The notes beneath the pieces were generated by a model, which was given only the letters and a program-made list of their open reading frames with translations, ran no database searches and was not told the DNA's origin. Below are positions 16,766 to 25,850 of a DNA stretch of 64,000 nucleotides, in pieces (the first letter of the stretch is position 1; each line of letters opens with the position of its first letter). Made by a program: the position numbers and the translations under genes. The DNA is from Butyrivibrio sp. INlla14 (GTDB taxonomy: Bacteria > Bacillota > Clostridia > Lachnospirales > Lachnospiraceae): assembly GCF_900102515.1 (NCBI RefSeq), contig NZ_FMVS01000004.1, positions 171,474 to 235,473 on the forward strand, in the 5' to 3' direction.

Positions 16766-19700
16766 ATGGATAACAGATTAGAGCAGATTGAAAGCTTTGC
16801 AAATAGACTTAAAACCCAGATGTTTGGGCTAAGAACAGATATAACAACTGTTATGGATGGCGCCGGAATAAGGCACAAAAAAGTTGGCTATGGACAGCGA
16901 AAAGAGCTGCTTGGAGATTGCCTGAACTGGGAAGAATTTAGTAACGGCGGCCTTTGGGGAGAACCTGATGGGCATGATCTTTTCAGGGTGAAGGTAGTTA
17001 TTCCAGAGGAATTTTCGGGTAGAGAGGTTTTCTTTTTCCTGAGCACTGGCGCTGATGACATCTGGAATACTGATAATCCTCAGATGCTTGTTTATATTAA
17101 TGGTATCAGGCGAAGTGGAATGGATATGAACCATAACAGTGTCTGTATTTATGACGTAGATGACTGGAAAAAAGGTACTGATCGGGTTGTTGATATTGCT
17201 ATCTATGGGTATTCAAATTTATCTCAAAATAGTAATTATCTGAAAATGGAACTGGCGGCACTAGATGAAGTTTCCAAGAATGCGTTTTATGACATATCTG
17301 TCGCTTTTGGCGCTGCAAAAGCAATGCTGGGACTAGATTCCAGAAAAAATGCCATTGATCTTTTGAGCGACAAAAAAGCTATCGAAAGTGTTCAGCCAGT
17401 AGATGTTTTGCACGCAGAAACAATTCTGAACATTTTGATGGAAGCAGTTAAAGCGCTAAAGCCTGCCAAGAGCGGTGCAGGCTATGCAGAAGAGAGTATG
17501 ACAGATATGTCAGCTTTTCTCCATAAAAATCTCTATGGAACAGAGAAATCTGATCAAATTGTGGCTAGTACGGGTCATACTCATATTGATGTTGCCTGGA
17601 AATGGCCCATCAGACAGACTAGAGAAAAGGTTATCAGAAGCTATTCAACAGTAATGGAGCTTATGAAGAGGTATCCAGAGTATCTTTTCATGGCCAGTAC
17701 ACCTCAGATGTACGAATTTGTAAGGGAAGATGAGCCTGAGCTTTTTGAGGAAATCAAGGAAAGAGTAAAAGAGGGCCGTTTTGAGCCAGAAGGGGCTATG
17801 TGGCTTGAGGCTGATTGCAACCTAACAAGCGGAGAATCGCTTGTTAGGCAGATTTTGTATGGAAAAAGGTATTTCCAGGAAGTTTTCGGCGTAAATAGCC
17901 ATATTTTATGGCTTCCTGATGTATTTGGATATAGCGCAGCCATGCCACAGATTATGAAAAAAAGTGGAATTAAGGCCTTTGTAACCACCAAACTTGCCTG
18001 GAATGACACTAATAGAATGCCTCATGATCTCTTTATGTGGAAGGGAATTGATGGGAGCATGGTTCCAACATACCTGATCACTACCTGCGACCTTCCAAGG
18101 GCCGATCTGGTCATGAAAGAGGGCGGAATCCTGAATTATACCTATAATGGCAGACAGGATGCAAGCCAGATTATGGGAACCTGGAGAGCCTTCAGGGAAA
18201 AAGATATTACGGATGAGACGCTGACAGTTTATGGCTTTGGCGATGGAGGCGGCGGTCCAATCTGGGAGATGCTGGAACAGGACAGAAGGCTTAGGGAAGG
18301 TATCCCTGGATGCCCAGTAACTGTGCAGAAATCTGTGACTGAGTTCATGGATGGACTACTGGAAAAGGTTTCAAAAAGCGATAATGTTCCTGTGTGGGAG
18401 GACGAATTATACCTAGAATTCCACAGGGGAACCTATACTTCTATGGGCAAAAATAAGCGCTACAATAGAAGACTTGAGCATCTTCTTAAGGAAGCTGAAA
18501 TTCTTTTGACATATGCTCATCTGGAGGCAGGCCTTGAATATCCTGCGAAAGAGCTTATGGAAGCCTGGAAGATACTTATGCTCAACCAGTTCCATGATAT
18601 TCTGCCAGGATCCTCAATTGAGGAAGTATATCAGGTTTCTGAAGAGGACTATAAGCGTGGAATTCACATTGTTGAAGAGCTAATTAAGAGAGCAATTTTG
18701 GTTTTTAATATTACAGATAAAGAAAGTGACAAAAAGGCCGTTAAAAAATCTACTAACGGGATAATTATCAGAGGTGCTTCTGAAGGAGTCAGGGGACTTA
18801 AAATAGAAACTAACTACTATGTCATTTCTTTTGATGAAAAAGGGGAAATTATAAGCCTCTACGATAAGGAAATCGGTGGCGAGATCAGAGATATGACACA
18901 AACGTCGCTAAATAGACTCATCGCTTTTAAGGATGAACCACTTGAGTATGATGCCTGGAATATTGATGCGAATTTTGAAGACATATCTTTTGATATAACA
19001 GATTTAAGTGAGATATCTGTCTTAACATATAAGAAAGATGGCTCATTTGTGGACATTTCTGAAACAGTTTTTGGTGAGGAAAGTAGCGGCTTAGACGGGG
19101 ATTTTTGTGAGCTTCACCTGAAGCTTCTGAGGAAGTTTTGCAGTTCTACGATTAGCCAGACCATAGTTATAAGAAATGATGAAAGGCGCATAGATTTTAG
19201 AACTAAAGCGGACTGGCATGAGCATCAGATCCTGCTAAAGGCGGCATTCCCTGTGAATATTGATTCTAGGGAGATTACCTGCGAGATTCAGTATGGTGAC
19301 ATAAAAAGAAATCTATCAAGGGATAATAGCTGGGATAGGGCTAAATTTGAATGCTGCGCCCATAGGTGGATGGATATTTCTGATAGAAATGGAGGAAATT
19401 ACGGCGTTGCTGTGCTCAACGACTGCAAATATGGATATGATGCAAAGGAAAAGCTGATGCGACTTACTCTGATTAAGTCAGGAATATTCCCTAATCCTAA
19501 CGCTGATCAGGGAGAGCACGAGTTTACGTATTCTCTTTTGCCACATCCAGGTGATCATAGAGAGGGCAATATAATAGAAGAAGCAGAGGCTTTAAATGGT
19601 GAGAGCCACTATTATGTTCCTAAGAATGATTCTCTTTCTTCTATATTAGGCGAAGAAAAGAGATCTGCTTATAACCTGGTAAAAGATATAGAGAAAGCGG

Positions 19701-19993
19701 TAATTGATCTTGGTGATAGCCAGGGTGTGTATATTGATGCTATCAAGCTGGCAGAGGATTCTGGGGATATTATAATCAGGCTTCACGAAGGCCATGGAAG
19801 AAGCAGGCAGGTAAATGCTATTTTGTTTTCTAACATAAGAAGAGATATTTCTATTGCAGAAGTATATGAGTGTGATCTTTTGGAAAAAAGGCTTAGTGAA
19901 GCTGCTATGCGGTATTTTGATGCAGATAAAAAACTCAGCTTATATATGGAAGCTTATGAGATAAAGACAATAAGAATTGTTATAAATGGATAA
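16766..19993 (+). CDS. Alpha-mannosidase, GH38
   Basis: A 1075-residue GH38 protein. GHTHIDVAWKW near residue 270 supplies the zinc ligands His and Asp, and LPDVFGYSAAMPQI near residue 384 holds the nucleophile Asp; the middle domain ends at LNQFHDILPGSSIEEVY and beta-sandwich domains follow. It releases terminal alpha-mannose. No signal peptide is visible, so it is cytoplasmic. The ATG at 16766 is preferred to the TTG two codons upstream; GGGG lies just before. It follows the GH29 gene closely and ends before a terminator-like hairpin. Confidence 0.92.
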   Translation: MDNRLEQIESFANRLKTQMFGLRTDITTVMDGAGIRHKKVGYGQRKELLGDCLNWEEFSNGGLWGEPDGHDLFRVKVVIPEEFSGREVFFFLSTGADDIWNTDNPQMLVYINGIRRSGMDMNHNSVCIYDVDDWKKGTDRVVDIAIYGYSNLSQNSNYLKMELAALDEVSKNAFYDISVAFGAAKAMLGLDSRKNAIDLLSDKKAIESVQPVDVLHAETILNILMEAVKALKPAKSGAGYAEESMTDMSAFLHKNLYGTEKSDQIVASTGHTHIDVAWKWPIRQTREKVIRSYSTVMELMKRYPEYLFMASTPQMYEFVREDEPELFEEIKERVKEGRFEPEGAMWLEADCNLTSGESLVRQILYGKRYFQEVFGVNSHILWLPDVFGYSAAMPQIMKKSGIKAFVTTKLAWNDTNRMPHDLFMWKGIDGSMVPTYLITTCDLPRADLVMKEGGILNYTYNGRQDASQIMGTWRAFREKDITDETLTVYGFGDGGGGPIWEMLEQDRRLREGIPGCPVTVQKSVTEFMDGLLEKVSKSDNVPVWEDELYLEFHRGTYTSMGKNKRYNRRLEHLLKEAEILLTYAHLEAGLEYPAKELMEAWKILMLNQFHDILPGSSIEEVYQVSEEDYKRGIHIVEELIKRAILVFNITDKESDKKAVKKSTNGIIIRGASEGVRGLKIETNYYVISFDEKGEIISLYDKEIGGEIRDMTQTSLNRLIAFKDEPLEYDAWNIDANFEDISFDITDLSEISVLTYKKDGSFVDISETVFGEESSGLDGDFCELHLKLLRKFCSSTISQTIVIRNDERRIDFRTKADWHEHQILLKAAFPVNIDSREITCEIQYGDIKRNLSRDNSWDRAKFECCAHRWMDISDRNGGNYGVAVLNDCKYGYDAKEKLMRLTLIKSGIFPNPNADQGEHEFTYSLLPHPGDHREGNIIEEAEALNGESHYYVPKNDSLSSILGEEKRSAYNLVKDIEKAVIDLGDSQGVYIDAIKLAEDSGDIIIRLHEGHGRSRQVNAILFSNIRRDISIAEVYECDLLEKRLSEAAMRYFDADKKLSLYMEAYEIKTIRIVING

Positions 19994-20126
19994 AAATTGA
20001 TAATTTCATGTCAAACAGGGGACAAAATAGAAACTTGAAATAAAAAGAATAAAACAAGTGAATCAAAAAATTAACTGACAATATCAAAATCTAATGCAAA
20101 TCTGATTGAATAATTAAACAATTATT

Positions 20127-20161
20127 AAAAAGGTCAAAAACGTGTGTTTTTGGCCTTTTTT
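20127..20161 (+). terminator. Terminator after the alpha-mannosidase gene
   Basis: AAAAAGGTCAAAAAC pairs with GTTTTTGGCCTTTTT across a short GT loop and ends in T6. The rest of the 19994-20280 gap is AT-rich and must hold the promoter of the surface-protein gene, though I cannot place it with confidence. Confidence 0.65.
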
Positions 20162-20280
20162 GTGACCTTTTTGTGACTATTTAGGGAGTAATGTGTTCTC
20201 AACATAAAACAAAAAATAACTTGAATTTGTACATGGTGGCTCACGGAAGAGCTTTTTGATATGAAAAGGAGATCAATATT

Positions 20281-22368
20281 ATGAAGGAGAGAAATAATTA
20301 CAGCAAGTTAAGAAGATTGTATTACATGTTAGCAGCATCGGCTCTTTCTGTAGGACTGATGTATACAAGTTCAGTTACATCATTTGCAACAGATAATGAT
20401 GATACAGAATTAAATGATGGAAACGACGGAGATACAGGTGAAAATAAAGGAAGCGGAGAGCAAGGCGGAAACAACGGTGGCACAACAGCAGGAAGTGGAG
20501 AGCAAGGCGGAAGCAACGGTGGCACAACAGTAGGCAGCGGAGAGCAAGGAAGTAACGGCGCCACAACAGTAGGCAATCCTCCGGCAGGGGGCGAAAACAG
20601 CACACCAGCACCTAAGGTAACAATTTCTTTTGATGATTTTACAGCAGCTTCTACTGCAATTAGTGATCAGACAACAGACGGAACAGGAAGACTTGCAGGA
20701 TATGAGACATCTGTTTATCACTACACAGCAGCAGGAACCAAGGATGAAATAACAACAATCATGTTCTACCGTAGCGATGATAGCGATGTAACTCTTTCAA
20801 TAGAAGATTTTGATCTTACAGGAATTGATACAAATGTATACGATGTAACTTATGATCTGGATTGTGGAATAATCAATATTATTAAGAAGGGTACTCCTTC
20901 TGGGTCCTCTTCTGGTTCAGGATCAAGCTCAGGAAGTGGATCAGGCTCTGGATCAGGATCAGATACTGTGGAAACAACAGTTTATTACAATTTTGTAGAA
21001 GTTACAGAAATCACTCCTAATAAAGATTACTATTTTGTTCCTTATACATACGAAAAACTTGATGCTAATAGTGCAGTGATCGGTGTACCACAGGGAACAG
21101 CCAAGCTTAATTCTTATGAATCAAAAGTAGTAAGCGGATATAGCTTTGGTAATAAGAACACTTATGCAATCGATCAGCTTAAAGCACAGGGGGCAACATA
21201 CACTGAAAGTAATGTAATTAATAACGTAAATGTAGAAGAAAAAGGAACTGGGTTTGATACTTGCAAATCAGGAACTCTTTATCAGGTACGAGGGTTAGAA
21301 GACAATGCTCAATTTAAAGATTTTAATAATCTGATGGCATATTGGTGTTCAAGGAGTGGAGCACAAGCATTTAATACCAGTGGATCATATTCATATATCT
21401 TTGGCCGAGTTTATACATATAGTTTAGATACAATTACAGCAGCAAGTCTTAAGGCAACAGTAAACGAAGAGCAGTTTGCAGATATGGGTACAGGTGCCTT
21501 TAAGATACAAGAATCTGAAGTAGGTAAGTATCTGAACATGACAATTGATATAGGTAATGATACTTACAAAGTAGGCGGATGTAAATTAGTTGATGATACA
21601 TTAAATTACAGAGTAGGCGACAACACAATTTCAGTCGCTTTTGGAGATACAACAAAAACTATCACAGTTGATACAACAGGTCTTGCCAAGAAGGTTTGGG
21701 AAGAAGACAATGCAGCAATGATAAATGCTGGAACAGTAAGCAATAATGATATTGTAAATCTTCAGAGAGCAATTAGCGAAGGATCCGCAAACCCAGAAGT
21801 AACAGCAGATGAGCTCGCAGATCTTAAGGATAAGCTTAATGCAGCAATTTGGCTTAAGAATAACAACGCAGCAGTTACAGCAGATCCTGACGATGTAAAC
21901 AATTATGATGCAATCGTTAATGTTAATTCCAAGTATACAAAGGTTCCATCAAATGTTCAGGCTTACATGGGAAATAACTTTGGAACAAATCTTGGAACAA
22001 AAAAGACACAGGTAACAAACAACGTTAATAACGCAGCAGATGCATTCATGAATGCACATGTAAAATTTGCTGGCGATACAAATCCTTTTGCAGACGCAAC
22101 AGCAGCAAATACAGATCAGATTCTTGCAAGTGAAGAAATCTACAACAATCTTGCAGAAGTAGTTAAGAGATTTATCGATGACAAGTATACAGCACAGAAT
22201 ACCGGAATTATGGGCGACACAGTTAATCCATGTCTCACATATTCAGAAATTCTCGGAAGAGCAAAGAGCGTTAAGCAGCACGCTGACGATTTTGTAAACG
22301 AGTTCGTTTCTATCCTTGTTAGCAACGATGATGAGAACGAAGATGACGACAGGCAAGAGCTATTTTAG
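20281..22368 (+). CDS. Large exported surface protein, N-terminal part (frame breaks at about 22350)
   Basis: A 695-residue exported protein with a signal peptide (SKLRRLYYMLAASALSVGLMYTS, cleavage near ATD). Residues about 57-97 are three Gly/Ser/Thr-rich repeats (GSGEQGGNNGGTTA type), and a GS linker lies near residues 207-221 between beta-rich segments. The remainder is helical, Asn/Ala/Asp-rich. Without a membrane anchor the product would be released. The stop at 22366-22368 seems to be caused by a -1 frame change, since the downstream frame continues with a matching acidic/lysine-rich linker and a C-terminal anchor. Probably an adhesin or wall protein; no catalytic domain is recognised. 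Confidence 0.75.
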   Translation: MKERNNYSKLRRLYYMLAASALSVGLMYTSSVTSFATDNDDTELNDGNDGDTGENKGSGEQGGNNGGTTAGSGEQGGSNGGTTVGSGEQGSNGATTVGNPPAGGENSTPAPKVTISFDDFTAASTAISDQTTDGTGRLAGYETSVYHYTAAGTKDEITTIMFYRSDDSDVTLSIEDFDLTGIDTNVYDVTYDLDCGIINIIKKGTPSGSSSGSGSSSGSGSGSGSGSDTVETTVYYNFVEVTEITPNKDYYFVPYTYEKLDANSAVIGVPQGTAKLNSYESKVVSGYSFGNKNTYAIDQLKAQGATYTESNVINNVNVEEKGTGFDTCKSGTLYQVRGLEDNAQFKDFNNLMAYWCSRSGAQAFNTSGSYSYIFGRVYTYSLDTITAASLKATVNEEQFADMGTGAFKIQESEVGKYLNMTIDIGNDTYKVGGCKLVDDTLNYRVGDNTISVAFGDTTKTITVDTTGLAKKVWEEDNAAMINAGTVSNNDIVNLQRAISEGSANPEVTADELADLKDKLNAAIWLKNNNAAVTADPDDVNNYDAIVNVNSKYTKVPSNVQAYMGNNFGTNLGTKKTQVTNNVNNAADAFMNAHVKFAGDTNPFADATAANTDQILASEEIYNNLAEVVKRFIDDKYTAQNTGIMGDTVNPCLTYSEILGRAKSVKQHADDFVNEFVSILVSNDDENEDDDRQELF
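20449..20571 (+). repeat. Three tandem 39-42 bp in-gene repeats
   Basis: Copies at 20449-20490, 20491-20532 and 20533-20571 encode GSGEQGGNNGGTTA-like units; the third is one codon shorter. The first two differ by only a few bases, so the copy number could change by slippage or recombination. They form a flexible spacer near the mature N-terminus. Confidence 0.85.
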
Positions 22369-23441
22369 CAGCAAACACAAGACATGACGTGATTGACGAA
22401 GCTCCAGTATACCAGGGTGAAGCAAAAGAAGAAGTAGTATTTGTTAAGGCTAAAAAGACAGAGAAGAAGGCAGTAGAAGAGCCTATAGAGGAAGAAAAAG
22501 AAGTAAAGACAAAGAAGACAACTACAGCATCAACAAATAAGCAGACTGGTAACAACGAAGAAGATCTTTTTGGACTTGATATCCTTCATGAGAGACAGAA
22601 TAATGGCCAGTTAACAAATAAGTTGACAAATATGTACAAGGCATTTGCAACAATGGCAGCTGATGTTACAAGTACAACAGCTAAGCGTGCAACACAATCT
22701 TTCGGTGATGGTTCTATCGTAATTAAGGTTGAGTCTTGGCTTACAAACCTTATAAATGGTACTGGTGAATGGTCATCATCAAGCACAAAGTATAAAGTAA
22801 TATCTGACTCAGAGTCACAGATTAGCTACGAGCTTGAGAACATCAACGTTTTAGCAGCAGCTTGTCTTACAAACGCAGAGCTTTACGATGTTAATAATGG
22901 TGGCTCAATGGAGATCAGACTTCGTATTACTCCTAACGAGGAGAAAGTAAGCACACAGCACAAGAAACAGTTTGAAGATACAATCCAGACTTTACAGAAG
23001 GCACACTCAACACTTACAAAGGGCGAGTACATTGACATTTCTCTTGAGAAGTGCCACAACTTAGGAGAATGGCAGTACGTAGCAGAAGCTAACAACCAGA
23101 TTAAGATTACAATCGATGTTCCTGCAAACCTCAAGAAGGCTGACAGAAAGTTCTTCGTAATCAGAAACTATGATGGTGAGTGCACAGTACTCGATGACCT
23201 TGACGATGACAACACAACACTTACATTTGAGACAGATCGTTTCTCTGATTATCTCATCGTTTACGATGATAACTACAGCGAAGCAGTAGCAAATGTAGCA
23301 GTTGGAACAGTTGTAGTTCCTGAGACAGTTGAGACTGTAGAGAACGCTTATAACGTACAGAATGCACTGTACCTTATAACAATTATTATATTACTCATTA
23401 TCTTTGCAATCATCGTTGATAGCAGAAGAAAGAGCAACTGA
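22347..23441 (+). pseudogene. Surface protein, C-terminal part with membrane anchor (out of frame with its start)
   Basis: This frame is open from 22347 and begins RQARAILAANTRHDVIDEA, which reads smoothly from the end of the upstream part. It holds a Lys/Glu linker (about 22430-22530), a folded domain, a C-terminal beta domain (EWQYVAEANNQIKITIDVP, ending RFSDYLIVYDD) and a final membrane helix with RRKSN tail. The first possible start is GTG at 22389, with no Shine-Dalgarno site and no signal peptide, so an independent gene is unlikely. I read it as the anchor half of one roughly 1050-residue protein. Confidence 0.72.
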
Positions 23442-23477
23442 TATATACTATTTTACTTTATAAAAATGTAATAATTT

Positions 23478-23508
23478 ACAGGAGGCCAAAAACGGCCTCC
23501 TGTATTTA
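23478..23508 (+). terminator. Terminator of the surface-protein gene
   Basis: ACAGGAGGCC pairs perfectly with GGCCTCCTGT around AAAAAC, followed by ATTTAT. It isolates the surface-protein gene from the two-component system downstream. Confidence 0.8.
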
Positions 23509-23570
23509 TATGTTGCGAATTTACGGGTATAATTAAGTGGGAGTGTGTTTATAAGAGATAGGAGTAGAGG

Positions 23571-24281
23571 ATGAATATAATTGCTGTTGACGATGAGCAA
23601 TTAGCACTCGAAGGAATTGTAAATACGCTTAAAAGAATACTGCCGGATGCGACAGTAACAGGGTTTTCCTATACTGATCCGGCTATTGATTATGCACTGA
23701 CTAATAAAGTTCACATAGCTTTTCTAGATATAGAAATGTATGAAGTGAATGGCATAGATATAGCCAAGAAGCTTATAGAAATACATCCAGATATAAACAT
23801 TATTTTTTCTACAGGATATAGAGAATACATGGAAGAAGCATTTGACATGTATGTCAGTGGATATATATTAAAACCCTGCACAGAGGATAAAGTCAGGAAA
23901 ACTCTTGAAAACTTAAGACATCCGATAAAAGATGAAAAAAAGATTGTAGATATCAAAACTTTTGGATCTTTCGAGATATTTGTGGATGATATACCAATAA
24001 AATTTGGCTATAAAAAGACTAAAGAACTACTAGCTATCCTTGTAGATAAAGAGGGTAGAATGTGCACTGTTGGGGAAGCAATGAGCATTCTGTGGGAAGA
24101 TGACGATGATCTGTCATCTAAAGCATCGTATATGAAGAATCTTCAATCAGACTTAAGCAATACTTTTAAGAAAAACGGAATTGAAAATGTGCTTATAAAG
24201 CAACGTGGAGCCTTGGGAATTGACGTGAGCAAGGTAAAATGTGATCTTTTCGATTTCAAAATAGGGGGGGATAGCTGCTAG
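23571..24281 (+). CDS. Response regulator with SARP-type winged-helix output
   Basis: A 236-residue protein. Residues 1-120 are a receiver domain (acidic D7/D8, phospho-acceptor D53 in FLDIEM, Lys in LKPCTEDKV). Residues about 130-230 match the winged-helix domain of SARP/OmpR-like activators (FGSFEIFVDDIPIKFGYKKTKELLAILVDKEG), without a BTAD domain. It lies 75 bp before a LytS-type sensor kinase gene, its likely partner. Target genes are unknown; the surface protein just upstream is an obvious candidate. Confidence 0.87.
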   Translation: MNIIAVDDEQLALEGIVNTLKRILPDATVTGFSYTDPAIDYALTNKVHIAFLDIEMYEVNGIDIAKKLIEIHPDINIIFSTGYREYMEEAFDMYVSGYILKPCTEDKVRKTLENLRHPIKDEKKIVDIKTFGSFEIFVDDIPIKFGYKKTKELLAILVDKEGRMCTVGEAMSILWEDDDDLSSKASYMKNLQSDLSNTFKKNGIENVLIKQRGALGIDVSKVKCDLFDFKIGGDSC

Positions 24282-24356
24282 AAGCGCATTTCAAGGGGAG
24301 TACATGACTCAATACAGTTGGGCGGAAAGTAGAATAGCTGCATTGGAGGAAATAAA

Positions 24357-25670
24357 GTGCTCGAAATAAAGTATGTTTTTAATTGCATGGAATTATGGGG
24401 AAGCTTTTTTGCTATAGTGGCTTCCATATATCTTTTTATAGGCAAGTCTGCTATCCAAGATCAGTATAAATCCCTTGGAAGATTGGAACTTCTCGCGGGT
24501 ATTATGCTTTTCTTTGATTCTTGGGCGTGGTATTTTGATGCAGTGCCTGGAGCTTTAAATCACAGTATTCTTCTAGTTTCTAACTATGTATCTTTTATCT
24601 GTAATGCTCTTATTCCTGTTCTGCTTGCAGAATATGTTATTTTATCTGTTGATGAAGAAAAAAGGAGCAAGAGGGTTATTATCATTGTTTCTGTAATAGC
24701 AGTCTGCGCTGTTTTATTCCTGGCATTTTCTCAGATCAGCGGTTTTGTTTATACCATAAATCCTGAAACAAATGAATATAAGAGGGGACTAGGCTTCGTA
24801 ATCTGGACAGTGCTTGTTCTTTTGGAGGCTAATGTGGTTTTTGTCTACACGTTCCTTAAGAAGGAAAGCATGGATAAAAAGAGATTTGGTGCTATTGTCA
24901 GCTTTATAGTGATTCCTATAATTGCGACAGCAATACAGTTGTTTGTTTACGGAATATCGCTATCAAATATAGCCATTATACTGGTTGCGCTAGTTATGTT
25001 TGCACAGGCCCTTGAAGACAATGCCAAAATGATCGTAGAGCAGAGGGAACGTATAAGCAATCAGGAAAAGCAACTGCAGGATTTAAGGACCAGAATTGCA
25101 ATTTCTCAGATAAAGCCGCACTTTTTATATAATGCGCTTAATTCAATCTATGTGTTGTGTGACAAGGATACTGATAAGGCAAAAGAAATGGTAAATAGCC
25201 TGTCTGAGTACCTTAGAGCCAATATTGCTTCTATTGATGCAGATAAACCAATACCATTTGAAAAAGAGCTGGAGCATACAAAAGTTTATCTGGAGATAGA
25301 AAAGGCAAGATTCAAAGATAGATTTAAGGTGGCTTATGACATACAGGTAAGCGACTTTGAAATTCCGGCACTCACAGTTCAGCCTATTGTAGAAAATGCT
25401 GTTAAACACGGACTGTGTAAAAGAAATTACGGGGCTCCCGGGACAGTAACCATTGCAACCAAAGAGGATGATGGATTTGTAAAGGTTATTATTTCCGATA
25501 ATGGCACAGGATTCGATCTTGATGAGTATAATTCCAGAGTGAGGAGCGAAGGCGAACATATTGGACTTATGAATGTCAAGAAGAGGCTGGAGATTATGGA
25601 AAACGCCAGGATGGAGATTGCTTCAAGCATTGGCCAGGGAACAACAGTTGAAATCTTTATTCCAAGGTAA
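24357..25670 (+). CDS. LytS-type sensor histidine kinase
   Basis: A 437-residue membrane kinase. The N-terminal 215 residues contain about six or seven hydrophobic helices with no clear extracellular sensor domain. A coiled coil (about 220-245) leads to the His_kinase motif QIKPHFLYNALNSIY with H255, then an ATPase domain with VENAVKHG and GTGFDLDE. The GTG at 24357 follows GGAGG by seven bases. It should phosphorylate the response regulator encoded upstream. Its signal cannot be read from the sequence; multi-helix sensors of this kind often detect peptides or membrane state. Confidence 0.88.
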   Translation: MLEIKYVFNCMELWGSFFAIVASIYLFIGKSAIQDQYKSLGRLELLAGIMLFFDSWAWYFDAVPGALNHSILLVSNYVSFICNALIPVLLAEYVILSVDEEKRSKRVIIIVSVIAVCAVLFLAFSQISGFVYTINPETNEYKRGLGFVIWTVLVLLEANVVFVYTFLKKESMDKKRFGAIVSFIVIPIIATAIQLFVYGISLSNIAIILVALVMFAQALEDNAKMIVEQRERISNQEKQLQDLRTRIAISQIKPHFLYNALNSIYVLCDKDTDKAKEMVNSLSEYLRANIASIDADKPIPFEKELEHTKVYLEIEKARFKDRFKVAYDIQVSDFEIPALTVQPIVENAVKHGLCKRNYGAPGTVTIATKEDDGFVKVIISDNGTGFDLDEYNSRVRSEGEHIGLMNVKKRLEIMENARMEIASSIGQGTTVEIFIPR

Positions 25671-25679
25671 AAGAGGGTT

Positions 25680-25700
25680 GCAAAAAATGCAATGTTTTTG
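25680..25700. promoter_or_regulatory. Element shared with 32331-32351
   Basis: GCAAAAAATGCAATGTTTTT occurs here and again upstream of the ABC binding-protein gene. CAAAAAA and TTTTTG form inverted arms. Both copies precede genes of the carbohydrate region, so this may be the operator of its AraC-type regulator or another factor. Here the terminator at 25748-25792 lies between it and the next gene, which weakens an operator role for this copy. Confidence 0.45.
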
Positions 25701-25747
25701 GAGATTTGACATAAAAACCGCGTAGATAATGCAGATGTAAGAAAATA

Positions 25748-25792
25748 GAATGTATGTTATAGGACATTTGCCTATGTCATGCATTCTTTTTG
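25748..25792 (+). terminator. Terminator-like hairpin after the kinase gene
   Basis: Imperfect 16-bp arms (GAATGTATGTTATAGG with CCTATGTCATGCATTC) around a seven-base loop are followed by five T. It probably ends the two-component transcript. Confidence 0.55.
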
Positions 25793-25850
25793 TTTGATTG
25801 GAATAGTAATGTGATTCAGGATGCGTTTTTTAGCATAAAAGGGATGAAAT

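Noticed and set aside
20322..20721. Several minus-strand frames rich in Pro/Leu/Cys
   Set aside because: They mirror the Gly/Ser-rich repeats of the surface protein.
22389..23441. Independent gene starting at GTG 22389
   Set aside because: No Shine-Dalgarno site or signal peptide, and the frame is already open and continuous with the upstream protein.
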